The notes under the pieces are model-generated. The model saw only the letters and a list, made by a program, of their open reading frames with translations. It was not told where the DNA came from and did not search any database. The position numbers and the translations under genes are program-made. Positions 6,818 through 14,926 of a DNA stretch of 38,640 nt are shown here, in pieces. The DNA comes from Chthonomonas sp. UBA2391 (lineage in GTDB: Bacteria; Armatimonadota; Fimbriimonadia; Fimbriimonadales; Fimbriimonadaceae), in NCBI GenBank assembly GCA_002343825.1, contig DDSL01000077.1, positions 4,756 to 43,395 on the forward strand, read 5' to 3'. Numbering within the stretch: position 1 is the stretch's first letter; every line of letters starts with the position of its first letter.

Positions 6818-8260
6818 ATGATCCATCAAGAAATGCTCGTCAATGGTTGTCTGCTCGGCGGACCCTGCGACGGAAGCATCGGAAAAGACCTGATCCGAGC
6901 CCCGTGGGATGGCCACTTGGTCGGCACCGCGGCCGAGGGCGGGTGGTCCGAGATGGACTCCGCTCTCCACGCCGCGAGTGAGGCCTTCCCAGCGTGGCGC
7001 GACGCCCCCCACTCGGTGCGGCAGGATCTCTTGAGCCGCGTCGCGGCTGCCGTTCGAGAGCGGAAAGACGAGTTCGCCGGCCTATTGTGTGACGAGGTCG
7101 GAAAACCGATCACCATGGCCCGGGCCGAAGTCGATCGCCTCGCGCTGACGCTCGAACTCAGTAGTCAGCTGAATCTTGACCCCGCCGATCTCGATGTCTC
7201 GTACGACCCCCGAGGCGCAGGCACCCAAGTCTCCGTTCAGAGGTTCCCCCTGGGGGTTGTCCTCGCTATCACTCCTTACAACTGGCCCTTCAACCTCGCC
7301 GCTCACAAGCTCGGCCCGGCATTGGTGGCGGGCAACACGGTGGTCCTCAAGGGGTCCAGCCTTTCCCCGCTTTGCACCCTTCAATTGGCCCGAATCTTTC
7401 ACGAATGTGGGTGCCCTCCCGGGGTGCTCAATGCGGTTCACGTCCCGACCCCGATCTCCGCGAAGGCGGTTCGCGATCCCCGTGTCAAAAAGATCAGCTT
7501 CACCGGCTCCCCAGCGGTGGGCTGGAACATCAAGGCCGAGCGATCCAAAATCCCGGTGACGCTCGAACTAGGTGGCAACGCTTTTGGCATCATCGAACCC
7601 GATGCCGATCTGGCGGCCGCGGCCCGAGACCTTGCCACGAGTGCCTTTGGTTATGCGGGCCAGATCTGCATCTCGGCCCAGCATGCTCTGGTTCACCGTT
7701 CCATTTACTCCGAATTCTGTGAGGCTCTTATCGAACAGGTCCACAACTTCCCCACCGGCGATCCGCGAGAGGAAAAGGTTCTCTGCGGTCCATTGATCAG
7801 CGAAGAAGCCGCGATCAAGGTCGAGACATGGATTGAAGCCGCCCTTCAAGCCGGGGGTCGGGAAATGGTTCGGGGGCTGCGCACGGGCACCTTGCTCCAC
7901 CCGAGCTTGATCGAATTGCCCGAATTTGCTGGGGCGGCGAAGGCCGGGCTTCAGCTAGCCAGTGACGAGGTGTTCGGCCCCGTCCTAACGGTCTCACCCT
8001 ACCACGACCTTGCTGGAGCGATCAGCTGGGTTCAGGCTTCGAGTTTTGGCATCCACACATCTCTCTACACTCAGAGCGATGAGGCCATCGGGCGGGCCTA
8101 CCGAGAACTGGACGTCAGTGGACTCCTCATCAACAGGCCACCGAGCCTTCGGTTTGACTCCATGCCCTATGGCGGTCAAAGGCAAAGTGGATTCGGACGC
8201 GAAGGCGTGGAATGGGCCCTCCACGAGATGACCACTCCGAAGGTCTTGATACGAGGCTAG
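6818..8260 (+). CDS. NAD(P)-dependent aldehyde dehydrogenase family protein
   Basis: A 480-residue member of the aldehyde dehydrogenase superfamily, which oxidises aldehydes to acids with NAD(P)+. The cofactor-site motif ITPYNWPFNL, the general-base glutamate in LELGGN (E250), the nucleophile in GYAGQICIS (C284) and the late motif DEVFGPVLTV are present in order. The end, GGQRQSGFGREGVEWALHEMT, is also typical. Overall it looks like the lactaldehyde/GapN-type branch, but the substrate cannot be told from sequence. It is monocistronic by position: pyrF is divergent, and the next gene converges and overlaps its last four bases. Confidence 0.93.
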   Translation: MIHQEMLVNGCLLGGPCDGSIGKDLIRAPWDGHLVGTAAEGGWSEMDSALHAASEAFPAWRDAPHSVRQDLLSRVAAAVRERKDEFAGLLCDEVGKPITMARAEVDRLALTLELSSQLNLDPADLDVSYDPRGAGTQVSVQRFPLGVVLAITPYNWPFNLAAHKLGPALVAGNTVVLKGSSLSPLCTLQLARIFHECGCPPGVLNAVHVPTPISAKAVRDPRVKKISFTGSPAVGWNIKAERSKIPVTLELGGNAFGIIEPDADLAAAARDLATSAFGYAGQICISAQHALVHRSIYSEFCEALIEQVHNFPTGDPREEKVLCGPLISEEAAIKVETWIEAALQAGGREMVRGLRTGTLLHPSLIELPEFAGAAKAGLQLASDEVFGPVLTVSPYHDLAGAISWVQASSFGIHTSLYTQSDEAIGRAYRELDVSGLLINRPPSLRFDSMPYGGQRQSGFGREGVEWALHEMTTPKVLIRG

Positions 8261-8652
8261 ACCGGGAGACCGTAGGCCCGCTGGACCTCTCGATCACGGA
8301 ACGCGAGGATCATCGGGACGCAAAGCGGGGCGAAGACGCAGCCCGCAGCCGTGATCGAGAGGTTGGTGAGTTGAACCACGTAACACCACGGCTTCAGCGG
8401 CAGAAAGACCAAGAACAGGTTGGCCACCCCCAAGACCAAACCTAACCCGACCAAAGTCGAAGTGAGAGAACTGACAATCCCGGCGGGCAACCCAGTGGCT
8501 GACAAAACATCGGGCCGCATCCAAAAGAATGCCGCCAAAACCAGGTTGACGATTCCCATCGCAAGGCAGAAAAGCCGGTTCCAACGCACCACCGGCGGTA
8601 TCTTGGGAGGCATGGACGCGGACGACGGTTCGATCATCGAGGGAGACTCCAT
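8257..8652 (-). CDS. Small four-helix membrane protein, function unknown
   Basis: 131 residues (shorter if the Met at 8637 is the start). After a Pro/Ser-rich cytoplasmic start come about four hydrophobic helices: LFCLAMGIVNLVLAAFFW, then AGIVSSLTSTLVGLGLVLGV, then LFLVFLPL into WCYVVQLTNLSI, then AAGCVFAPLCVPMILAF. No conserved motif that I recognise. Its 3' end overlaps the aldehyde dehydrogenase gene by four bases and its 5' end overlaps the start of the DUF3253 gene on the other strand. GGAGGA lies 11 bases before the first ATG. The frame is well supported by its composition, but function is unknown. Confidence 0.65.
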   Translation of the reverse strand: MESPSMIEPSSASMPPKIPPVVRWNRLFCLAMGIVNLVLAAFFWMRPDVLSATGLPAGIVSSLTSTLVGLGLVLGVANLFLVFLPLKPWCYVVQLTNLSITAAGCVFAPLCVPMILAFRDREVQRAYGLPV

Positions 8653-8923
8653 TCGAGAGACGATCCTCCGGCTCCTTCGGTTGCGAGGTCAAGGAAAGAC
8701 GATCTGCCCGAGCGAAGTCGCCCGCACCTTGGCCGAGGATTGGCGGCCTCTCATGCCCCAGGTACGCGCGGTCGCGCGAGCCATGGCCCAAGCCCAGGAA
8801 CTCGTCTTCCTTCAGCGAGGCCACCGAGTCGACCCCGACCACGTGAAGGGACCGATCCGCCTGGCTCTAGTCGCACGATCAGAGTTGGATCCTCGCCGAG
8901 CGGTACAGTCCAGCCAAGAATGA
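8612..8923 (+). CDS. DUF3253 domain protein
   Basis: A protein of about 103 residues that is almost entirely a DUF3253 domain: IRETILRLLRLRGQGKTICP, then SEVARTLAEDWRPLMPQVR, then a C-terminal RGHRVDP and GPIRLAL. The family is winged-helix-like and of unknown function, often found in small stand-alone proteins. The ATG at 8612 is the only Met before the domain; GGGAGG ends one base before it, which is too close for a normal binding site, so the true start may be a nearby non-ATG codon. The stop overlaps the ATG of rqcH (AATGA), so the two are probably co-translated. Confidence 0.8.
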   Translation: MDADDGSIIEGDSIRETILRLLRLRGQGKTICPSEVARTLAEDWRPLMPQVRAVARAMAQAQELVFLQRGHRVDPDHVKGPIRLALVARSELDPRRAVQSSQE

Positions 8924-10521
8924 AGCGCGTTTTCGATTCCCTCTGCCTCCACGCGGTGGTCTCCACGTTGCAGGGTTGGCGGGGGGCCAAGGTGCAAAAG
9001 ATCTGGGCGGTGGATTCCCAGACCATCGCGATGGAGCTGTACCAGCGACAGCCCGGCCATCTGCACCTCAGCTGGGATGCTGAACTCGCGCGTTTGGTCT
9101 TGGGGCACCGGCGGCCCCCCAAGTCCGAAGACCCGGTTGGCTTTGCCCAGGAGCTCAGGCGGAGACTCGAAGATGGTCGATTTCTCGGAGTGGAGCAAGT
9201 AGGTCTCGATCGCATGGTTGCGCTCAACTTTCAGAGCGAGGGAGAACTCTGGACCCTCGTCGGCGAGCTCATGGGCAAGCACTCCAACTGGGTCCTCATC
9301 GACGGTTCCGACCGCATGGTCGCGGCCGGAAAGTGGGTGGGAGCCCGAAGCTCAAAGCGGCCCGTCTTAGCGGGTCAGAAATATCAGCCGCCGCCCTTTG
9401 ACCGCAAGCCCCCTCTCACAGAGTGCACCGACCCGGCCCAAGCACGGGACTACGAAGGTTGGTCTCCGACGATCCAGACCATCCTGGATACAGAGGGCCG
9501 GCCCGGACTCGAACGGATCCAGAGAGCTTTCTCCCGACAGAGCTTTGACCCCGTCCAGGTGGGGAGCGCGGTCTATCCGATCTCCTTACCGTTCGCCGAG
9601 GCTCGCCGGATCGAGGACTACCCGGATGCCGCTGCCTTTGCCTTCGAGGCGGCCCGCACCCAGAGGCTCATCGACCAGCGCCGAACCTCCCTGCTCCAGC
9701 GGCTGGAGAGAACGATCCTTGCCCGGGAGGTCGCTCTCAACGATCTGGAACAAGCCGCCGATGGAGCCCGACGAGCGAGGGAGGTGCAGGAGATGGGAGA
9801 ACTCATCCTTGCCTACCAGGGCCAGATCAAACCCCAGGATTCCGAGCTTCTGGCCTGGGACTATGCCGGAACGGAGGTTCGAATCCCACTCAAGGCCGAT
9901 CTCACGCCGGTCGAAAATGCCAACCGCTACTTTGACAAAGCCAAGCGAGCCAAGGACCGAGCCGAAGGGGTCGCCCACCAGCAGCAGCGCCTTGAAGCGG
10001 ATTACCGCGCAATTCTCGATCACCGGACGGCGGTTCTTCGCGCCGAGACCCCGCGAGAACTTGCAGACCTGGAAGCGACCGCCGAGACAAGACGGTGGGT
10101 CCATACCCAGGCTCCACCGGCCAAGAAAGAGGATCGCCCCTATCAGGGCAAGGCGGTCCGCGAATTCCTCGGGCCCAAGAACTACAAGATCCTTTACGGA
10201 GATAACGCTGAAGCCAACGACTACCTGACGCTCCGGGTGGCCAAGCCAAACGATTGGTGGCTCCACGTGCGGGGTGGCCCGAGTGCCCACGTGGTGATCC
10301 AGACCATGAACCAGCCCGACCGGGTTCCGCCAGAAGTGCTGCGCATCGCGGCCCTCATCGCGGCCAAGCAGAGCCCCAGCAAGCACAGTAGCTACGTCAG
10401 CGTCGACTACACGCTCAAGAAGTACGTCCGCCGCCCCAAGGGCTCGGCTCCAGGGTTGGCGGTCTACACCCACGAAAAGACACTCCACGTGGATCCCACT
10501 TCCGAAACACTGAACCGGTAA
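8920..10521 (+). CDS. rqcH: RqcH / NFACT-family ribosome quality control protein
   Basis: RqcH (Rqc2/NEMF homologue) binds stalled 50S-peptidyl-tRNA complexes and recruits Ala-tRNA to add C-terminal alanine tails that mark nascent chains for degradation. The 533-residue protein has the N-terminal NFACT-N domain with the Asp-Arg pair at D97-R98 (VEQVGLDRMV), known to be needed for tailing in the Bacillus protein, a central coiled coil (roughly 235-400, rich in Arg, Glu and Ala), and the C-terminal NFACT-R domain with NDWWLHVRGGPSAHVVIQT. The ATG at 8920 is chosen because homology begins at MKRVFDSLCLHAVVSTLQG; longer frames upstream are out of the family. It overlaps the DUF3253 stop. Confidence 0.92.
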   Translation: MKRVFDSLCLHAVVSTLQGWRGAKVQKIWAVDSQTIAMELYQRQPGHLHLSWDAELARLVLGHRRPPKSEDPVGFAQELRRRLEDGRFLGVEQVGLDRMVALNFQSEGELWTLVGELMGKHSNWVLIDGSDRMVAAGKWVGARSSKRPVLAGQKYQPPPFDRKPPLTECTDPAQARDYEGWSPTIQTILDTEGRPGLERIQRAFSRQSFDPVQVGSAVYPISLPFAEARRIEDYPDAAAFAFEAARTQRLIDQRRTSLLQRLERTILAREVALNDLEQAADGARRAREVQEMGELILAYQGQIKPQDSELLAWDYAGTEVRIPLKADLTPVENANRYFDKAKRAKDRAEGVAHQQQRLEADYRAILDHRTAVLRAETPRELADLEATAETRRWVHTQAPPAKKEDRPYQGKAVREFLGPKNYKILYGDNAEANDYLTLRVAKPNDWWLHVRGGPSAHVVIQTMNQPDRVPPEVLRIAALIAAKQSPSKHSSYVSVDYTLKKYVRRPKGSAPGLAVYTHEKTLHVDPTSETLNR

Positions 10522-10531
10522 GCTTTCCCCC

Positions 10532-11560
10532 ATGCACGCAATGCTGGTCGCGATGGTGATGCTCGGAGGGGTTCAGCAAGAGGCGAGTCCCTACCTGCGG
10601 CGGATGATCCAATTCGACAGCGATTGTCCGAGCACAGCCGTCGCGGTCGCTGTCGTCCACCGCGGAAACGTCGTCTACAAGGACTTTTTCGGGTTTGCTC
10701 GTCCCCAAGAACGCACCACGGCCCAAACGCTCTTCCCTCTCGGCAAGGCCTCGGACCTCTTCGTTTCTCTGGCCATCCTGAGCATGATCGACTCGGGCAA
10801 GCTCAAGTGGGAGACCAAGCCTAAGCGGGTCCCCGAGCCCGCCGCATCAGTCCAAAATCTGCTGACCCATACCACCCCCTACGAATCCTTCCTCACGAAC
10901 CAGGACTGGCAGGAAGAGCGAAAGGAGATTAAGGACTGGAGGGGGCTCTTCCCCTATATCTCGACCTACACCGCAGGGTTCGAGATGGGCCGCGAGGTTT
11001 CCGAGAGCGCTACTAATTCCGTCTACTTGGTGGCCGAACTCCTCGATGTGTACAAAGGGCTCGACCTAGCGGTGCGGACCCATGTGTTCAAGCCGTTCAG
11101 CCTTCCCTCGGCCCGCATCACCCCCACCGCCCCCAACATCGACCGATGGACCGTGGTTGAAGGAGAGGTTCAACCGGCGACAGGGTGGGTCGATTTTTCG
11201 CTGGCGAGCGCCGGTTGGCATGGGGTGGCGAGCCTGGAAGACTATCTCGCCCTTGACCGCGGGGTCCGCGCCCAGATCCACCTCAAGCCTGGCACGTGGA
11301 CCAAGGCCACCCAACCCTTTCTTGAGGAATCAGGGTTTGGGGCTGGGTTCCAGTGCGGGCTCTGGCTCGATGCAAGTGCCGAGGAAGCTAAGAGCATCCG
11401 GTGGTTCGGCCGGGTCGGCGGTGGCCTGGGCGGGAGCAGCCTGTACCTCCATTCGCCCGATGAGGATCTCTCGATCATGATTCTCACGAACTATGAGCAG
11501 TCGGACGCCCTGCCGGTGGCCGAAGAGCTCCGCGCGATCGCCCTCGGTCGGGTTAACTAG
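10532..11560 (+). CDS. Serine hydrolase (beta-lactamase fold) homologue lacking catalytic motifs
   Basis: 342 residues with the fold of class C beta-lactamase / D-Ala-D-Ala peptidase-like serine hydrolases: an N-terminal hydrophobic stretch, then VAVAVVHRGNVVYKDFFGFA, LFPLGKASDLFVSLAILSM, LLTHTTPY and a late FGRVGGGLGGSSLYLHSP. In active relatives the second segment holds S-x-x-K, the middle one Y-x-N and the last H-x-G. Here these positions appear to read Lys/Asp for Ser/Lys, SATN for the Y-S-N site, and Arg for the His. All three motifs are thus degenerate, so a non-catalytic binding role is likely. It lies 10 bases after rqcH and 6 before the ABC gene. Confidence 0.75.
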   Translation: MHAMLVAMVMLGGVQQEASPYLRRMIQFDSDCPSTAVAVAVVHRGNVVYKDFFGFARPQERTTAQTLFPLGKASDLFVSLAILSMIDSGKLKWETKPKRVPEPAASVQNLLTHTTPYESFLTNQDWQEERKEIKDWRGLFPYISTYTAGFEMGREVSESATNSVYLVAELLDVYKGLDLAVRTHVFKPFSLPSARITPTAPNIDRWTVVEGEVQPATGWVDFSLASAGWHGVASLEDYLALDRGVRAQIHLKPGTWTKATQPFLEESGFGAGFQCGLWLDASAEEAKSIRWFGRVGGGLGGSSLYLHSPDEDLSIMILTNYEQSDALPVAEELRAIALGRVN

Positions 11561-11566
11561 GGGGAC

Positions 11567-12268
11567 ATGCTTAGCGTTCAAGGCATCGACGTCTACTACG
11601 GGATGATCCACGCCCTCAAATCGGTCTCCATCGAGGTCGCCGAGGGTGAAATCGTCAGCATCATCGGTAGCAATGGCGCGGGCAAAAGCACGCTTCTCCG
11701 GAGCCTCAGCGGACTCCTGCGTCCTAGGACCGGCCAGATCCAGTTCTTGGGGCAAAAGATCGACGGTCTCTCCCCCGACACGATCGTTCATCTGGGCATG
11801 AGCCACTCCCCCGAAGGCCGGCGCATCTTCACCAACATGTCGGTGCAAGAGAACCTCCAGCTTGGGGCGTTCATCCGTCAGGATGCCGAAATCGCCGCCG
11901 ATATGGAGCGGGTGATGGAACGCTTTCCGCGGCTTCGCGAACGGTTCAAGCAGAATGCCGGAACCCTCAGCGGCGGTGAGCAGCAGATGCTCGCCATCGG
12001 TCGCGCCCTGATGAGTCGTCCCAAGCTTCTCCTCCTTGATGAACCATCGCTCGGCCTTGCTCCCAACCTCGTGGCCGAGATCTTCCGCATCGTATTGGAC
12101 CTGAACAAAGAAGGCGTGACCGTCCTATTGGTCGAACAGAATGCCCACCGGGCCCTCGAGATCGCCCACCGGGCCTATGTGCTCGAAACCGGAACGGTCG
12201 TGCTCAGCGACACGGGTCAATCGCTGCTCCACAATCCGAAGGTCAAAGAGGCCTACTTGGGAGGCTAA
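11567..12268 (+). CDS. livF: ABC transporter ATP-binding protein, LivF type
   Basis: 233-residue ATPase of the branched-chain amino acid (HAAT) importer class. Walker A GSNGAGKST, the LivF-typical GRRIFTNMSVQENL segment, the signature LSGGEQQML, Walker B LLLLDEPSLGLAP and the switch VEQNAHRALEIAHRAYVLE are all intact. In LivF proteins this subunit works with LivG, LivH, LivM and a binding protein; none of these is in the window, so it is an orphan ATPase here and the substrate is open. The gene follows the degenerate serine hydrolase after 6 bases and precedes rimI by 3, suggesting one transcript. Confidence 0.9.
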   Translation: MLSVQGIDVYYGMIHALKSVSIEVAEGEIVSIIGSNGAGKSTLLRSLSGLLRPRTGQIQFLGQKIDGLSPDTIVHLGMSHSPEGRRIFTNMSVQENLQLGAFIRQDAEIAADMERVMERFPRLRERFKQNAGTLSGGEQQMLAIGRALMSRPKLLLLDEPSLGLAPNLVAEIFRIVLDLNKEGVTVLLVEQNAHRALEIAHRAYVLETGTVVLSDTGQSLLHNPKVKEAYLGG

Positions 12269-12271
12269 CTC

Positions 12272-12739
12272 TTGAGTGGCACCTTGCGGTTCGAGCCGCT
12301 TCACGAGTCTCATTTGCCCGAGATCCTTGAGATCGAGATTCGCGTCAACGCCGCACCTTGGTCCGAGCGATCCTTTCGCAATGAACTGGGGCACCACGAC
12401 GCGATATTTCGGGTGGCCCGGCTGCAGGATGCTGTGGTGGGTTATGCCGGCCTATGGAAGATCGTGGACGAGGCCCACATCACCACGGTCGCGGTTCATC
12501 CGGACCACCAACGCCACGGGTTTGGGCGACGGTTGGTGGTCGAGATTCTGGAACTCGCCAAGGACGACGGCATGATCTGCGCCACGCTGGAAGTTCGCGC
12601 CGGGAACGAACCGGCGATTCGGCTCTATGAGTCGCTCGGCTTTCGCACCGCCGCCGTCCGCAAGGGGTACTACCCCGACAACCGTGAGGACGCCCTGGTG
12701 ATGTGGCTCCACAACATGGATCGGTGGTCGGCCCCGTGA
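12272..12739 (+). CDS. rimI: Ribosomal protein S18-alanine N-acetyltransferase
   Basis: RimI, a GNAT-fold enzyme, acetylates the N-terminal alanine of S18. 155 residues: ITTVAVHPDHQRHGFGRRLV is the acetyl-CoA site (R/Q-x-x-G-x-G/A), and LEVRAGNEPAIRLYESLGF with RKGYYPDNREDALVMWL matches the RimI C-terminal part. The start is TTG at 12272: GGGAGG is placed 7 bases upstream, and the reading begins just after the livF stop. The gene ends in a GTGA overlap with tsaD, the classic rimI-tsaD pairing. Confidence 0.9.
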   Translation: MSGTLRFEPLHESHLPEILEIEIRVNAAPWSERSFRNELGHHDAIFRVARLQDAVVGYAGLWKIVDEAHITTVAVHPDHQRHGFGRRLVVEILELAKDDGMICATLEVRAGNEPAIRLYESLGFRTAAVRKGYYPDNREDALVMWLHNMDRWSAP

Positions 12740-13770
12740 TCTTTGGCGATCAGCTGATCTTGGGGATCGAGACGAGCTGCGACGAGACCTCCGCCGCGGT
12801 AGTGAGGGGCCAAAGGGTCCTCAGCAATCCGATCCGGAGCCAGCTAGACCTCCACGAGAAATGGGGCGGAGTCGTGCCTGAGGCCGCTGCTCGGCAGCAC
12901 ATCGAGGCGATCCTTCCGGTGGTCGATTCAGCCCTCGACGAGGCGGGGCTCGGACTGAACGATTTGGCCGGAATCGCGGTGACCAACCGTCCCGGGCTGG
13001 TCGGCGCCCTGAGCGTCGGGGTGACCTATGCCAAGGGACTCGCCTATGCGCTGAGCAAGCCCCTCATCGGCGTCCATCACCTAGAGGGGCATCTCGTTTC
13101 GCCCTTTCTCTCTCGAGCGAACCCAGCGCCGCTTCCCGAGCGATTTCTGGCCCTTATCGTGAGCGGCGGCCACACGGAGCTCGTCGCGGTCCGGGGCTTG
13201 GGCAACTATGAAATCCTTGCCCAGACGATCGACGATGCCGCGGGAGAGGCCTTCGACAAGTCGGCCCGGCTCTTGGGACTCGGTACCCCCGGCGGAAAGG
13301 CGATCCAAGAGCTTGCCCGATCCGGAGACCCTCGTCGGTACGCACTTCCCCGCCCGATGCTCCATGATCCGCAGCGGCTGAGCTTTAGCGGCCTCAAGAC
13401 GGCGGTCCTGCGAACCGTCGAACTCGAAGGGGCGGGACTCGACCGACCCGGCCTCGCAGCGAGTCTCCAAGCCGCCATCGTCGATTCCCTGACTTCAAAG
13501 GTCGTAGGCCAATTCGAGCAGGAGGAATGGAGCGATTTCGCCCTCGTCGGAGGCGTCGCCGCCAACGTGGCTCTGCGTGAGCGTCTTCAATTCGAATGCC
13601 AGAAACGCGGTGTCCGTTGTCTCATTCCCGAGTTCGAATTCTGCACCGACAACGCGGCGATGATCGCTCTCGCCGGGGCATGGAGGCTCGCGACTGGGCA
13701 GAAGAGTGACTTTTCTCTTGCTTGCCTCCCCAACGCCGATCTTCCGGCACATCCCGGCCTTGTTGCCTGA
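12736..13770 (+). CDS. tsaD: tRNA threonylcarbamoyladenosine transferase TsaD
   Basis: TsaD transfers the threonylcarbamoyl group to A37 of ANN-decoding tRNAs, acting with TsaB and TsaE. The start LILGIETSCDETSAAVVRG, the metal-site HHLEGH (H115 and H119), the ISGGHT-type loop VSGGHTELV and the late GGVAANVALRERL are canonical; length is 344 residues. The GTG at 12736 that overlaps the rimI stop (GTGA) is chosen; in-frame GTG codons at 12703 and 12724 are alternatives that would add residues not seen in the family. Confidence 0.95.
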   Translation: MIFGDQLILGIETSCDETSAAVVRGQRVLSNPIRSQLDLHEKWGGVVPEAAARQHIEAILPVVDSALDEAGLGLNDLAGIAVTNRPGLVGALSVGVTYAKGLAYALSKPLIGVHHLEGHLVSPFLSRANPAPLPERFLALIVSGGHTELVAVRGLGNYEILAQTIDDAAGEAFDKSARLLGLGTPGGKAIQELARSGDPRRYALPRPMLHDPQRLSFSGLKTAVLRTVELEGAGLDRPGLAASLQAAIVDSLTSKVVGQFEQEEWSDFALVGGVAANVALRERLQFECQKRGVRCLIPEFEFCTDNAAMIALAGAWRLATGQKSDFSLACLPNADLPAHPGLVA

Positions 13771-13829
13771 ATTCGGACAACTCCAGCCCAGGGCGACGAT
13801 CTTTGGGCCTCTGACTCGTAAGGCGCTAT

Positions 13830-14033
13830 ATGGATCCACGACCCGTCAAGCGTTGCCTTTGCTACGACCGGTCGTTTTTGGAGATCCAAAAAGAAGGTCT
13901 CCAGTCCATCGATGAGATCATCGACCGCTACGGATGTACCACCGGATGTGGGATGTGCAAACCCTACATCGAAGAGATGTTGCGGACGGGCGAGACGAGC
14001 TTCCCTGTTCTGGAAGAGCAAAAAATCCGCTAG
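13830..14033 (+). CDS. BFD-like [2Fe-2S] binding protein
   Basis: 67 residues with the cysteine pattern of bacterioferritin-associated ferredoxin-like domains: C9-x-C11 at the N terminus and C40-x2-C43 after a short helical stretch (GCTTGCGMCKPYI). Such domains hold a [2Fe-2S] cluster and act in iron release or as modules of larger oxidoreductases. An additional Cys (C36) is present. It stands alone, 60 bases after tsaD, with only a weak AAGG before the ATG, and overlaps the recombinase gene on the other strand by four bases. The partner is unknown. Confidence 0.75.
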   Translation: MDPRPVKRCLCYDRSFLEIQKEGLQSIDEIIDRYGCTTGCGMCKPYIEEMLRTGETSFPVLEEQKIR

Positions 14034-14926
14034 CGACCCCGGCGGCTGGCGGCATCAAATCTCTTTTTGATTTCTGCAAGGTCAAGCTCGGTGTAGATTT
14101 GGGTCGTCGCAATGCTCTCGTGACCCAAAAGCTCCTGGACCGCTCTGAGGTCGGCTCCACCTTGCACCAGATGAACGGCATAGCTGTGGCGCAATTGGTG
14201 GGGTGTTACCTTTTCGAGTCCGCACTCGGTGGCATAGCGCTCAATCCTCGTTGCCGCCGTCGTGCGACGCATTGCCAGGCCCCGGTCGCTGACGAGGAGC
14301 GGCTCGATGGGTTGGCGGACCAGGAGCGGGCGGGCCTCGGCTAGGTACTTCAAGAGCCAAAGGTGGGTGATCCGCGGCAAGGGGACCCACCGGACCTTGC
14401 CCCGCTTTCCCTCCACCCGAATCGCCGGTTCGCTCGGGTCGAGATTTCGCGCCGGGAGGGTGACCGCCTCGGTGATGCGCAGCCCCGCCCCGTAGAGAAG
14501 CTCCATCATGGCCCGATCCCTCAGCCCGGTGGGAGTTTCCAGCTTCGGGGCTGCGAGTAGGGCCTCCAAGGTCTTGAGGTCAAGCGCTTTGGGCAGGCGT
14601 TTGGGGGTCCTCATGGGGCCCAGGTCCGGAAGTTCGAGCGTGACACCAAGCCGACTGCGCAGGAACTTCAAAAAGGTTGAAAGGCTTGAGCGCTTGCGTT
14701 GCTGACTCCGGGGCGCAAACTTTCCGGCAAAGCTCGCTTGGTATTCGATCAAGTGGCCCACCGTCAGGGCCTGCCAGGTTTCAACCGACTGCTCATCAAG
14801 CCACAACGCCAGGTCGGTCAGATCCCGCCGATACGCCTCCATCGTCAGAGGCGAGGCCCCCCGCTCGTGGTGAAGCGAGTCGAGAAAATCTTCGATGACC
14901 CAGTTCAGATCGGCTTGCGCTTCCAT
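14030..14926 (-). CDS. Tyrosine site-specific recombinase, XerC/XerD type
   Basis: 298 residues, the size of XerC/XerD, which resolve chromosome dimers at dif with FtsK. The N-terminal SAM-like core-binding domain (residues 5-95) is followed by the catalytic domain with R150 (GAGLRITE), K174 or nearby (EGKRGKVR), H243 and R246 (TPHQLRHSYA), H269 (LLGHESIATT) and the nucleophile Y278. The start MEAQADLNWV is where Xer homology begins; longer frames run into the upstream gene. It overlaps the end of the glycosyltransferase by 22 bases. Whether it is XerC, XerD or a single XerH-like enzyme cannot be decided here. Confidence 0.9.
   Translation of the reverse strand: MEAQADLNWVIEDFLDSLHHERGASPLTMEAYRRDLTDLALWLDEQSVETWQALTVGHLIEYQASFAGKFAPRSQQRKRSSLSTFLKFLRSRLGVTLELPDLGPMRTPKRLPKALDLKTLEALLAAPKLETPTGLRDRAMMELLYGAGLRITEAVTLPARNLDPSEPAIRVEGKRGKVRWVPLPRITHLWLLKYLAEARPLLVRQPIEPLLVSDRGLAMRRTTAATRIERYATECGLEKVTPHQLRHSYAVHLVQGGADLRAVQELLGHESIATTQIYTELDLAEIKKRFDAASRRGR

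Noticed and set aside
11567..12268. A complete branched-chain amino acid transporter operon
   Set aside because: Only the LivF-type ATPase is present; no permease, second ATPase or binding protein is seen.
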